From Candidatus Bathyarchaeota archaeon (lineage in GTDB: Archaea; Thermoproteota; Bathyarchaeia; TCS64): 5,686 nt of DNA. This document shows positions 1 through 5,615 of the stretch, in pieces (positions within the stretch are counted from its first letter, which is position 1; each line of letters starts with the position of its first letter). The position numbers and the translations under genes were made by a program. The notes below the pieces were generated by a model, which searched no databases, was not told the origin of the DNA, and was given only the letters and a program-made list of their open reading frames with translations. The stretch covers positions 1 through 5,686 of the forward strand of contig JAUYEB010000025.1 in NCBI GenBank assembly GCA_030691555.1, read 5' to 3'.

Positions 1-1
1 A

Positions 2-1174
2 AGCGAGGCGATTCAGCTCCTCCAGGAGTTCATCAGGGTGCCGAGCCCGAGCGGGCACGAGAAGGCCTGCGGGGAGAGGGTGGCGGAGGCGATGCGGGTC
101 GCCGGATTCGATGTTTCGAGGGTCGACGCCCTCGGCGACGCGATGGGGGTGCTGAAGGGCTCGGGGGGCGGGCGCAGCCTACTCATGAACGGGCACATCG
201 ATCACGTGCCCCCCGGGGACATGGTCGACCCCTACTCGGCGAGGTTAATGGACGGCTCCGCCTTCGGCGTCGAGGGGGAGGTCGTCTACGGGCGCGCCGC
301 CTGTGACATGAAGGCCGCCGTCGCCGCGATGGTGGTGGGCGGCGCCTACCTCAGAGACACCGGCGTCAAACTCAAGGGTGACTACAAGGTCGCCGCCGTC
401 GCCCAGGAGGAGACGGGCGGAGCCGGCACCATGTCAACCATCGACAGGGACCAGTTCCTCGCCGACGTCGTCCTCATCGGGGAGGCCACGGAGATGGACC
501 TCGCCCTCGGCCACAGGGGCTCCATGAAGATGAGCGTCGTCGTACGCGGCAGGAGCTGCCACGCCAGCGCCCCCGAGAGGGGGGTGAACGCCCTCTACAA
601 GGCCTCGGACCTCATGACGAGGATAAGGGGCGAGCTGATCCCCCGGCTCCCCGCCGACCCGCTCTTCGGCAAGACGAGCCTCGCCATGACCATGATCGAG
701 GTCAAGCCCGGCGCCACCAACGTCGTCCCCGAGGAGTGCCGCTTCTACATCGACTGCAGGAACGTCCCCGGCTACCCCGCTGAGCAGCTCTACCACGACC
801 TGCAGGCGATGATCGCGGACCAGTCGGTGAAGGACCCGGACTTCAAGGCGACCGTCCTCCCCAGCCCACTGATCAACGGGCAGAGGGGCTTCACCGGCTT
901 CTACACCGACCCCAAGGACCACCCTGTTGTCAAGGAGGCGGAGACCGCCATCAAGGCGGCCCTCGGGAGGGCTCCGAGGAGGAAGACGTGGACATTCGCC
1001 ACGGACGGCCGATTCTACAGCTGGCTCGGCCTCCCCGTAATCGGCTTCGGCCCAGGGGACGAGCGGTTCACCCACACCGCAATGGACCACATCAGGGTCG
1101 AGGACTACCTGAAGACGATAGAGGTCTACGCCTCGGTGGCCATGAGGATATGCGGCGTCGAGCGGGCGGCCTGA
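2..1174 (+). CDS. M20-family metallo-hydrolase, YgeY/ArgE/DapE-like (5' partial)
   Basis: This is a zinc-dependent amidohydrolase of the M20 peptidase family, expected to act in the cytoplasm on an N-acyl or dipeptide-like amide. The frame is open to the left edge, and the codons before the GTG at 38 read SEAIQLLQEFIRVPSPSG, a typical M20 N-terminus. The true start is therefore outside the window and the GTG at 38 is internal. Expected metal and catalytic residues are all visible: His of GHIDH (194-196), Asp of ACDMK (305-307), the Glu-Glu of QEETGG (407-412), Glu of GEATE (482-484) and the C-terminal His of FTHTAMDH (1073-1075). The segments SCHASAPERGVNALYK and the WTF-T-G / PVIGFGPG stretch match the YgeY (selenium-metabolism-linked hydrolase) branch better than classic ArgE or LysK, as I recall those sequences. 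Only about ten or so N-terminal residues should be missing. The substrate cannot be read from sequence, and no selenium-metabolism genes are visible nearby. Family assignment is firm; the subfamily is moderately supported. Confidence 0.9.
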   Translation, partial: SEAIQLLQEFIRVPSPSGHEKACGERVAEAMRVAGFDVSRVDALGDAMGVLKGSGGGRSLLMNGHIDHVPPGDMVDPYSARLMDGSAFGVEGEVVYGRAACDMKAAVAAMVVGGAYLRDTGVKLKGDYKVAAVAQEETGGAGTMSTIDRDQFLADVVLIGEATEMDLALGHRGSMKMSVVVRGRSCHASAPERGVNALYKASDLMTRIRGELIPRLPADPLFGKTSLAMTMIEVKPGATNVVPEECRFYIDCRNVPGYPAEQLYHDLQAMIADQSVKDPDFKATVLPSPLINGQRGFTGFYTDPKDHPVVKEAETAIKAALGRAPRRKTWTFATDGRFYSWLGLPVIGFGPGDERFTHTAMDHIRVEDYLKTIEVYASVAMRICGVERAA

Positions 1175-1180
1175 GCCAAG

Positions 1181-1187
1181 TTTAAAC
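1181..1187 (+). promoter_or_regulatory. TATA box for the PGI/PMI gene
   Basis: TTTAAAC lies in the 37-base gap after the hydrolase stop. Its centre is about 28 bases before the ATG at 1212. In archaea transcription starts about 25-27 bases past the TATA centre, so the transcript would begin at or next to the ATG and be leaderless. No Shine-Dalgarno is seen before the ATG, which fits. Confidence 0.6.
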
Positions 1188-1211
1188 ACTCATCCCGCCA
1201 ATTCATCAGCG

Positions 1212-2258
1212 ATGGACACCCCCCTAGACGACCTGGAGCAGATCAGCCGCGTGGACCTGCGCGGGATGCTGGGCGTCATCACCGCCCTCCCCGAGAGCGC
1301 CGAGGAAGCCATAGTCAACGCCGAGAAGGTCAAACTCAGGGTCCGCCGGTTCAGGAACCTCGTAGTCGCTGGGATGGGTGGCTCCGCCGTCGGCGGCCTC
1401 CTACTCAGGGACTGGCTCCAGCAGACCACGAGGGTCCCGATAGTCGTCTCCCGCGACTACTCCCTCCCCGGCTTCGTCGGGAAGGACACGCTTCTCTTCG
1501 CCGTCAGCTACTCGGGGGGGACGGAGGAGACGCTGAGTGCCTTCGAGGAGGGGAGGGAGAGGGGGGCCCGCATCGTGGCCTTCGCCTCCGGGGGGGAGCT
1601 GGAGAAGAGGGCGCGAGCGTCCCGCGTCACCGTCTTCAAGCTGCCCCTCGGCTTCCAGCCCCGCGCCGCCATAGCCCACCAGTTCCTCTCCCTCGTGGTC
1701 GCCGCGAAGAAGGCAGGCATCGCGCAGGACTCGTGGTGGGAGGTGAGGGAGGCCATCGACGTGCTGAAGGCCATGCGCGAGGAGATGCGCCCCGAGACCC
1801 CGCAGTGGTCGAACCCCGCCAAGAAACTCGCCATCGAGCTCCGCGGCCACATCCCACTCGTATACGGGAGCAGGATACACGAGGCCGTCGCCTACAGGTG
1901 GAACACCCAGCTGAACGAGAACGGTAAGAGCCCCGCCGGGTCGAGCTCCATCCCCGAGGCATTCCACAACGCCATCGTGGCCGGGGAGGGGGACCCCGAG
2001 CTCCTGAGGCGGCTCTGCGCCGTCCTCCTCCTCGACCCCGCCGAGGGGGAACGCCTCGCCGCGAAGACCCGCAGGTTCAGGGACATAATCAAGCCTAGCT
2101 TCGGGAAGGTGCTGGAGGTCGAGGCGCGCGGCGAGGGTCGCCTCGCGCGCATACTCTCGGCCCTATACATCGGAGACTTCGTCAGCGCCTACCTCGGCGT
2201 CCTCCAGGGGAAGGACCCGAGCACCGTCGAGTCCATCGATCGCCTCAAGCGGGGCTAG
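1212..2258 (+). CDS. Bifunctional phosphoglucose/phosphomannose isomerase (PGI/PMI)
   Basis: The predicted enzyme interconverts glucose-6-phosphate or mannose-6-phosphate with fructose-6-phosphate in the cytoplasm, feeding gluconeogenesis and sugar-nucleotide synthesis. It has two SIS sugar-phosphate-binding domains. The first (about residues 40-170) carries GMGGSAVGG (54-62) and the phosphate-binding SYSGGTEET (99-107). PRAA at 150-153 supplies an Arg likely equal to Arg135 of the Pyrobaculum aerophilum enzyme. The second domain carries NENGK with Glu236, and PEAFHN with His252. Their 16-residue spacing equals the Glu203/His219 pair of that enzyme. Thr338 near the C-terminus may match the Thr linked to mannose-phosphate activity. 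At 348 residues it is longer than the roughly 300-residue crenarchaeal form, partly from a charged linker near 168-200. The family usually has PELNHN or similar where this protein has PEAFHN. The ATG at 1212 is preferred because the TATA box sits about 28 bases upstream. It stands between the hydrolase and the 2297 gene with its own promoter. Confidence 0.9.
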   Translation: MDTPLDDLEQISRVDLRGMLGVITALPESAEEAIVNAEKVKLRVRRFRNLVVAGMGGSAVGGLLLRDWLQQTTRVPIVVSRDYSLPGFVGKDTLLFAVSYSGGTEETLSAFEEGRERGARIVAFASGGELEKRARASRVTVFKLPLGFQPRAAIAHQFLSLVVAAKKAGIAQDSWWEVREAIDVLKAMREEMRPETPQWSNPAKKLAIELRGHIPLVYGSRIHEAVAYRWNTQLNENGKSPAGSSSIPEAFHNAIVAGEGDPELLRRLCAVLLLDPAEGERLAAKTRRFRDIIKPSFGKVLEVEARGEGRLARILSALYIGDFVSAYLGVLQGKDPSTVESIDRLKRG

Positions 2259-2262
2259 ACCC

Positions 2263-2269
2263 TTTTAAC
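2263..2269 (+). promoter_or_regulatory. TATA box for the 2297-3635 gene pair
   Basis: TTTTAAC lies four bases after the isomerase stop codon and about 31 bases before the ATG at 2297. This gives a leaderless or nearly leaderless transcript. The spacing is slightly longer than for the other promoters here, so a leader of a few bases is possible. Confidence 0.5.
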
Positions 2270-2296
2270 CACCTCGCGTGGATACTTCTTGATAAC

Positions 2297-2818
2297 ATGG
2301 TAGTCGAGGTGGACGACTCCGGCTGGGGGGACCTCGTGGGCGGCGCCGTGATAGTGATGCGGCGCGTCGGCACAAACGAGAGATTCGTCGGCGAGGTGCC
2401 CATCGAGGCCTTCCAGGGGCAGGCCTTCAAGGAGAAGGCGTACCTCCCCCACGTCCTCCGGATAGTCAGGGAGGGCGCCGAGGCCCTCAAGATAACGAAG
2501 GACGAGCCCGTCCACGTCTGCACTGGCTACATCCTCAGCGAGGCGAGGAAGGCGCTCGCCAACGAGGGCTACAGGGTCGTCCCCAGCAGGATCACCGGCA
2601 TGACCCAGGAGTTCGCCGAGGAGGAGTACATCAAGCACCTCAGCCGCCTCGGCGTCGGCGCCCCCGAGGAGGCCAGGAGGCTCAGGGGCTTCGACAGCCT
2701 CCTAGCCTGGGTGCTCCGAGACGTTGATAAGCGGGAGCGCCTCGTAAAGACGGGCTGGAAGGCGTGGCCCAGACTCAAGGCAGGAGAAGAAGTTGACCCC
2801 AAGCAGGCGAAGGAGTAG
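2297..2818 (+). CDS. Uncharacterised conserved archaeal-type protein, possible RNase H-like fold
   Basis: I do not recognise a named family for this 173-residue soluble protein. It starts with a beta-strand-like segment ending in acidic residues and glycines (VEVDDSGWGDLVGG, residues 3-16), followed by a hydrophobic strand. It continues with FQGQAFKEKAYL (39-50), a second strand ending VCTGY (74-78), and RITGMTQEFAEEEY (98-111), which looks like a strand running into a helix. The C-terminus (about 125-173) is charged and Lys/Arg-rich. The D-D-S-G opening, the glycine pair and the alternating strand/helix order recall the RNase H/RuvC/YqgF-type fold, in which the first strand carries a catalytic Asp; this is inference from pattern only. 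It has its own TATA box and an ATG start without a Shine-Dalgarno. Its last 26 bases overlap the start of the SPOUT methylase gene, so the two are very probably cotranscribed and may share a role in RNA processing or modification. No signal peptide or membrane segment is seen. Confidence 0.8.
   Translation: MVVEVDDSGWGDLVGGAVIVMRRVGTNERFVGEVPIEAFQGQAFKEKAYLPHVLRIVREGAEALKITKDEPVHVCTGYILSEARKALANEGYRVVPSRITGMTQEFAEEEYIKHLSRLGVGAPEEARRLRGFDSLLAWVLRDVDKRERLVKTGWKAWPRLKAGEEVDPKQAKE
2782..2786 (+). promoter_or_regulatory. Internal Shine-Dalgarno for the SPOUT methylase
   Basis: AGGAG lies inside the end of the upstream gene, with six bases between it and the TTG at 2793. It is complementary to the archaeal 16S 3' end. 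It supports TTG as the start of the second gene in the pair; the promoter-proximal genes in this window lack such a site. Confidence 0.6.
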
Positions 2819-3635
2819 GCTCTCGGTCGCGGTCCCAGCGTCCCTCGTCGCGGAGTACGCGAACCTCAGGGACAAGACGGAGGTCATAGGCCGCGTCGCG
2901 CGCAGCGCCGCCATATTCCGTGCCGAGGAGATAGTCATCTACCCTGACCAGCCCGAGGAGTCAGCCCTCATCAAGCTCATCCTCGGATACGTCGAGACCC
3001 CCCAGTACCTCCGCAAGCACCTCTACAACGTCCGCCCCGAGCTACAGTACGCCGGCACCCTACCACCGCTCCGCACGCCCCACCACCAGCTGGAGGCACA
3101 CGCCGCCAACCTACGCGTCGGCGAGTTCCGCGAGGGCGTCCTCCTCGACCAGCAGGGCGTCAACGTCGTCGACATCGGTGTCGAGAAGCCGATACGCTTC
3201 GTGGGTAAGTCTCCCTCGCGTGGGAGCCGTGTAACCGTAAAGATCATCGAGGCGGGCCCTGAGCCCCGCTGCGAGATGGCGAGGAGGGCCGACATCCCCA
3301 CCTACTGGGGCTTCGAGATACAGGCGTCGAAGAGGCCCCTCGGCGAGCTGGCCTCAGGCGGCTTCTACGACTTGACCATAGCCACGAGCAGGACGGGCTC
3401 GCCCATCGCCTCCGAGGAGGAGCGCCTCAAGGCGAAGCTCGTGGAGGCGCGCAACGTACTGGTCGCCTTCGGAAGCCCACGCGCCGGGATACAAGAGATA
3501 CTGCGCCGCGAACACAGGGACGTCGGCGACTGCTTCCAGTTCAACCTCAACACGGTCCCCGATCAGGGGACCGAGACCGTCCGCACCGAGGAGGCCATCC
3601 ACGCGACCCTCGCCGTACTCAACCTCCTCCCCTAG
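2793..3635 (+). CDS. SPOUT-superfamily RNA methyltransferase, MTH1/SPOUT1 (C9orf114) family
   Basis: This is a predicted S-adenosylmethionine-dependent RNA methylase of the COG2106 group, shared by archaea and eukaryotes. The N-terminal half opens with RLSVAVPASL and the family signature RVARSAAIFRAEEIVIYPD (34-52). ETPQYLRKHLYNVRPELQYAG (68-88) and LPPLRTPHH (90-98) follow. A central insert of about 108-190 is probably the OB-like RNA-binding domain. The C-terminal trefoil-knot half has AFGSPRAG (225-232) and NLNTVPDQGTETVRTEEAI (251-269), which form the cofactor site. The length of 280 residues is close to the archaeal norm. The TTG start is chosen because it has AGGAG six bases upstream and there is no closer start before the conserved RLSVAVP segment; the first eight residues are basic. 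It overlaps the preceding gene by 26 bases in another frame. In several euryarchaea this gene lies next to ribosomal protein L3 (MTH1/MTH2 in Methanothermobacter); no ribosomal gene is seen here. The RNA target is unknown. Confidence 0.92.
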   Translation: MTPSRRRSRLSVAVPASLVAEYANLRDKTEVIGRVARSAAIFRAEEIVIYPDQPEESALIKLILGYVETPQYLRKHLYNVRPELQYAGTLPPLRTPHHQLEAHAANLRVGEFREGVLLDQQGVNVVDIGVEKPIRFVGKSPSRGSRVTVKIIEAGPEPRCEMARRADIPTYWGFEIQASKRPLGELASGGFYDLTIATSRTGSPIASEEERLKAKLVEARNVLVAFGSPRAGIQEILRREHRDVGDCFQFNLNTVPDQGTETVRTEEAIHATLAVLNLLP

Positions 3636-3641
3636 CGCAGA

Positions 3642-3649
3642 CTTTAAAC
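3642..3649 (+). promoter_or_regulatory. TATA box for the winged-helix membrane protein
   Basis: CTTTAAAC lies seven bases after the methylase stop codon. Its centre is about 25 bases before the GTG at 3670, the spacing of a leaderless archaeal transcript. This supports GTG 3670 over the in-frame TTG at 3679. Confidence 0.6.
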
Positions 3650-3669
3650 CCCCGATAATTTCCTAAAAG

Positions 3670-4113
3670 GTGAAGCCATTGGACGACGCCCACATAGAGT
3701 CGGAGCTCAAGGGGAAGACGTTCCTCGTCTACATGCACATCCTCAAGGGTGGGCGGGAGACGGTGGGCGTCCGCGAGGTCCAGCGCACCCTCGGCTTCAG
3801 CAGCCCCAGCGTCGCAGCCTACCACCTCCAGAAGCTCCAGGACCTCGGCCTCATAGAGAACGCCTACGGGGACTACCGCCTCATCAAGGTGGTCAAGGTA
3901 GGCGTCCTCCGCAGCTTCGTAAGCGTCGGCGGAGTCATGCTGCCTCGCTTCCTCTTCTACGCCGTCCTCGTAACGTCGATGCTTGTGACCTTCCTCATCC
4001 AGTTCCCCTTCTCCCCGAGCCGGGAGTACATCACGACCCTAGTCATGGGGCTCGTCCCCGCGGTCGTCCTCTGGTACGAGACCGTCAAGATATGGAGGGA
4101 GAAGCCCCGTTGA
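3670..4113 (+). CDS. Winged-helix DNA-binding protein with two C-terminal membrane helices
   Basis: This is a 147-residue protein with a cytoplasmic DNA-binding domain tethered to the membrane. Residues about 16-75 form a winged helix: a first helix (KGKTFLVYMHIL), VGVREVQRTLGF as the positioning helix, SSPSVAAYHLQKLQDLGLI (44-62) as the recognition helix, then a short wing around NAYGDYRLIKV. The S-x-x-x-x-YHL-KL pattern is common in MarR/ArsR-like archaeal regulators. Two hydrophobic stretches follow, about 92-114 (LPRFLFYAVLVTSMLVTFLI) and 119-138 (YITTLVMGLVPAVVLWYE), joined by a short Pro/Ser loop, so the N-terminal domain and the basic C-terminal tail (KIWREKPR) should both face the cytoplasm. 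There is no sensor domain beyond the membrane hairpin. GTG at 3670 fits the TATA spacing. The gene is followed after one base by an operator-like double palindrome and then by a predicted surface membrane protein, which suggests local regulation. The family is similar to small membrane-anchored winged-helix proteins of other archaea, but I cannot name the target. Confidence 0.85.
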   Translation: MKPLDDAHIESELKGKTFLVYMHILKGGRETVGVREVQRTLGFSSPSVAAYHLQKLQDLGLIENAYGDYRLIKVVKVGVLRSFVSVGGVMLPRFLFYAVLVTSMLVTFLIQFPFSPSREYITTLVMGLVPAVVLWYETVKIWREKPR

Positions 4114-4114
4114 G

Positions 4115-4139
4115 TGTTCTAACGTTAGAACAGCTGTTC
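4115..4139. promoter_or_regulatory. Two overlapping perfect palindromes, candidate operator
   Basis: An 18-base perfect palindrome, TGTTCTAACGTTAGAACA (4115-4132), overlaps a second perfect 12-base palindrome, GAACAGCTGTTC (4128-4139). They share the GAACA arm, so the site has three half-sites: TGTTC, GAACA and TGTTC. It starts one base after the winged-helix gene's stop and ends about 11 bases before the TATA-like box of the next gene, the usual place for an archaeal regulator site. It lacks a following T-tract, so an operator is preferred over a terminator. That the upstream winged-helix protein binds it is inference. Confidence 0.6.
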
Positions 4140-4150
4140 GGAAACCTAGC

Positions 4151-4157
4151 ATTAAGA
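4151..4157 (+). promoter_or_regulatory. TATA-like box for the small surface membrane protein
   Basis: ATTAAGA follows a purine-rich GGAAAC stretch that could serve as a BRE. Its centre is about 26 bases before the TTG at 4180 and 35 before the ATG at 4189. Transcription should therefore begin near 4180, giving either a leaderless TTG start or a roughly 9-base leader before the ATG. Confidence 0.4.
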
Positions 4158-4188
4158 GGGTCGGGGGTCCGCGTATAGTTTGACAGCT

Positions 4189-4584
4189 ATGAGGAACAGC
4201 GTATACGCCATCCTGGCGGTGGTCGTCGGGGTCATGCTCGTGGGTCTGCTGCCGGGGCAGCTCTCGAACCTGGCGGCACCGGCGCCGGCGAGGACCAACC
4301 TGCAGACTGGCGGCGCGGAGTCGACCCCGAACGTCACCACGACTGGTGGTCAATACTACGACATCGTGAACGGGTCCATTGTCACGTACTCGGGGTCAAT
4401 CTCCAACGCCACGAGCGCCGCGGATGCCGCGGGGAAGGCTGACGAGGGCAGCTACCAATTCAGCGTTATCTCGTCCCCGGAGGCAATCGACCAGTACTCC
4501 AACGTGAAGTATTACGGCATGTGGGGCGCAGGCCTCGTTATCGCGGTCGCAGTCTACCTCGCGTCCAAGAGGATGCTAGGCTAG
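4189..4584 (+). CDS. Small Ser/Thr/Asn-rich membrane protein with N- and C-terminal hydrophobic segments, unknown function
   Basis: I do not recognise a family for this 131-residue protein. Residues 1-25 form a signal peptide or membrane anchor: a short basic start (MRNS) followed by YAILAVVVGVMLVGLLPGQ. An Ala/Pro-rich spacer APAPAR lies at 30-35. The middle (about 36-107) is polar and rich in Ser, Thr, Asn and Gly, with three N-glycosylation sequons, NVT (48), NGS (61) and NAT (73), and Tyr-rich patches. A second hydrophobic segment, about 109-125 (YGMWGAGLVIAVAVYLAS), ends with a short basic tail KRMLG that would sit in the cytoplasm. The likely form is a surface protein with a short exposed domain held by one or two membrane helices. 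ATG at 4189 is chosen over the in-frame TTG at 4180 because it puts Met-Arg directly before the hydrophobic core, although TATA spacing would allow the TTG. It lies downstream of the double palindrome and converges on the kinase gene, overlapping it by nine bases. Confidence 0.75.
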   Translation: MRNSVYAILAVVVGVMLVGLLPGQLSNLAAPAPARTNLQTGGAESTPNVTTTGGQYYDIVNGSIVTYSGSISNATSAADAAGKADEGSYQFSVISSPEAIDQYSNVKYYGMWGAGLVIAVAVYLASKRMLG

Positions 4585-4585
4585 C
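4575..4585. repeat. 11-base inverted repeat carrying both convergent stop codons
   Basis: GCTAGGCTAGC consists of two 5-base arms around a central G. The kinase stop (CTA on the plus strand, 4576-4578) lies in the left arm and the membrane-protein stop (TAG, 4582-4584) in the right arm. The two genes overlap tail to tail by nine bases. The repeat may simply reflect two facing TAG codons. Confidence 0.7.
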
Positions 4586-5460
4586 CGCCTGATCCCGTCG
4601 CGTATCTTCTCCGCCCTCTCCAGCAGCTCACGCTTCCCGATCTTGATGCTGGGCCCAACCGTCTCGACGACGGCCGACGCAGCGGCTGAGGCGACCGCCC
4701 CGCACCACTCCAGGTCCTCACCCGAGGCGTACTCTGCGAAGAACCCGGCGATGAAGGCGTCCCCCGCCCCCGTCGTGTCGACCGCCTCGCCCACGTGGGC
4801 GGGCACCACGAGCCTCTGCCCGCCGCTGAGGATGCGGGCCCCCTCGACCCCGCGCGTCTCCACCGCGACCACCACGCCGAGCCCCGCGAGCCTCCCGAGC
4901 CCCTCCCAGCCACCCGCCCCCGCGACGAGCCGCAGCTCCCTCTCCGAGGCCTTGAACACCGACAGCCGGCGGAGAAGGGCGGGGTTCCTCCAAGGGCGTA
5001 GGCTTATCGAGCCTCCGGGCTCCAGCCTCCTGACGAAGCCCTGGGGGTCAAGGGCGAGGACCCGGGACCCCAACGCGTGCAGCGTCTCCACCGGTATCTC
5101 CTGCACTATCGGGGCGAGTATGGCGGCGTCGGGCAGCCCAGCGACGTCCCCGGGTTCGATGGGGGCGCAGAGGCTCTCATAGCCAAGCCCCCTCTCCGTG
5201 CCCGTGTAGTCGAGGACGAACCGCGTCGTCTCGGCCGAGGGGACGACGGAGCCTCGGACGTCTAGGCCCCTCGCCGCCAGCTCCGAGGCGTAGACGTCGG
5301 GGAAGTCGCCGCCCACCTTCGTCGCCGCCATCAGCGAGACGCCGAGCAGGTCAGTTATGAGAGAGACGTAGGTTGGTGGCCCGCCCAGCTGCCGCCGCTC
5401 CCCGCCGCGGGTGATTATCCTGTCGATGGCGACGTGGCCGACGACGGCGATGGGCTCCAC
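4576..5460 (-). CDS. PfkB/ribokinase-family carbohydrate kinase, archaeal myo-inositol-kinase-like
   Basis: This is an ATP-dependent cytoplasmic kinase of the PfkB family that phosphorylates a sugar, sugar alcohol or nucleoside. The N-terminus, MEPIAVVGHVAIDRI, is the usual first strand with the GH-x-x-x-D motif. RRQLGGPPTY (22-31) has the substrate-binding Gly-Gly. KVGGDFPDVYASEL (48-61) is the conserved K-x-G-x-D-F segment. KASERE (170-175) corresponds to the N/K-x-x-E metal-binding region, and DTTGAGDAF (228-236) is the second PfkB signature, with Asp234 as catalytic base. LAPIVQEIP (115-123) and LALDPQGFVR (135-144) resemble my recollection of the Thermococcus kodakarensis myo-inositol 3-kinase (TK2285), so inositol or a similar polyol is a reasonable guess. 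Substrate prediction in PfkB is unreliable. The length of 294 residues is normal. The GTG start at 5460 has a TATA box centred 27 bases upstream, fitting a leaderless message. It is transcribed alone, convergent with the small membrane protein and divergent from the gene at the right edge. Confidence 0.88.
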   Translation of the reverse strand: MEPIAVVGHVAIDRIITRGGERRQLGGPPTYVSLITDLLGVSLMAATKVGGDFPDVYASELAARGLDVRGSVVPSAETTRFVLDYTGTERGLGYESLCAPIEPGDVAGLPDAAILAPIVQEIPVETLHALGSRVLALDPQGFVRRLEPGGSISLRPWRNPALLRRLSVFKASERELRLVAGAGGWEGLGRLAGLGVVVAVETRGVEGARILSGGQRLVVPAHVGEAVDTTGAGDAFIAGFFAEYASGEDLEWCGAVASAAASAVVETVGPSIKIGKRELLERAEKIRDGIRRLA

Positions 5461-5482
5461 GCCTAAAAAACGGGGTCGAGGA

Positions 5483-5490
5483 GATAAAAG
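5483..5490 (-). promoter_or_regulatory. TATA box for the PfkB kinase (minus strand)
   Basis: Read on the minus strand the site is CTTTTATC, centred about 27 bases before the GTG start at 5460. This is the expected archaeal spacing for a transcript that begins at the start codon. Confidence 0.6.
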
Positions 5491-5492
5491 AG

Positions 5493-5615
5493 GGAGGGCC
5501 GAACCACCGGATCGGGTTTATACGGCGGGGTTCCCCGGGGAAAATCGGGGCGGGGGGACGTCCTGTCGACGTGTACGCCGACCATAAACGTTGAGACGAA
5601 TGTGGTTCGCCCTCC
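5493..5615. repeat. Inverted repeat spanning the divergent intergenic region
   Basis: GGAGGGCCGAACCAC (5493-5507) is repeated in inverted form as GTGGTTCGCCCTCC (5602-5615). Fourteen positions pair, with one extra C at 5500. The arms enclose about 94 bases and lie inside the kinase and rightward promoters. They could be paired binding sites or the base of a transcript structure. Confidence 0.55.
5515..5522 (+). promoter_or_regulatory. Possible extra plus-strand TATA box
   Basis: GGTTTATA sits in the middle of the divergent gap. Transcription from it would start near 5545. No coding frame follows directly, so if active it would make a leadered message for the right-edge gene or a short non-coding RNA. 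Confidence 0.3.

Noticed and set aside
38..40. GTG at 38 as the true start of the M20 hydrolase
   Set aside because: The upstream in-frame codons encode the conserved M20 N-terminal helix (AIQLLQEFIR), so the gene begins outside the window.
434..1189. Long minus-strand open frame opposite the M20 hydrolase
   Set aside because: It is a low-complexity Val/Gly/Leu/Glu-rich translation with no recognisable motif, antisense to a gene with all catalytic residues intact. Such frames are common in GC-rich DNA.
1401..1967. Minus-strand open frames opposite the isomerase
   Set aside because: The translations are Pro/Arg/Gly-rich without domain features, and the plus-strand gene clearly encodes PGI/PMI.
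4115..4139. Palindrome as an intrinsic terminator of the winged-helix gene
   Set aside because: There is no T-tract after it, archaeal termination depends mainly on T-rich runs, and the position upstream of a TATA-like box fits an operator better. It is not fully excluded.
4172..4179. CGTATAGT as the TATA box for the small membrane protein
   Set aside because: It would place the transcription start about 12 bases inside the gene, past the ATG at 4189. ATTAAGA at 4151 fits better.
4643..5182. Plus-strand open frame opposite the PfkB kinase
   Set aside because: It is Ser/Pro/Ala-rich with no motif, while the minus strand carries complete PfkB signatures and a well-placed promoter.
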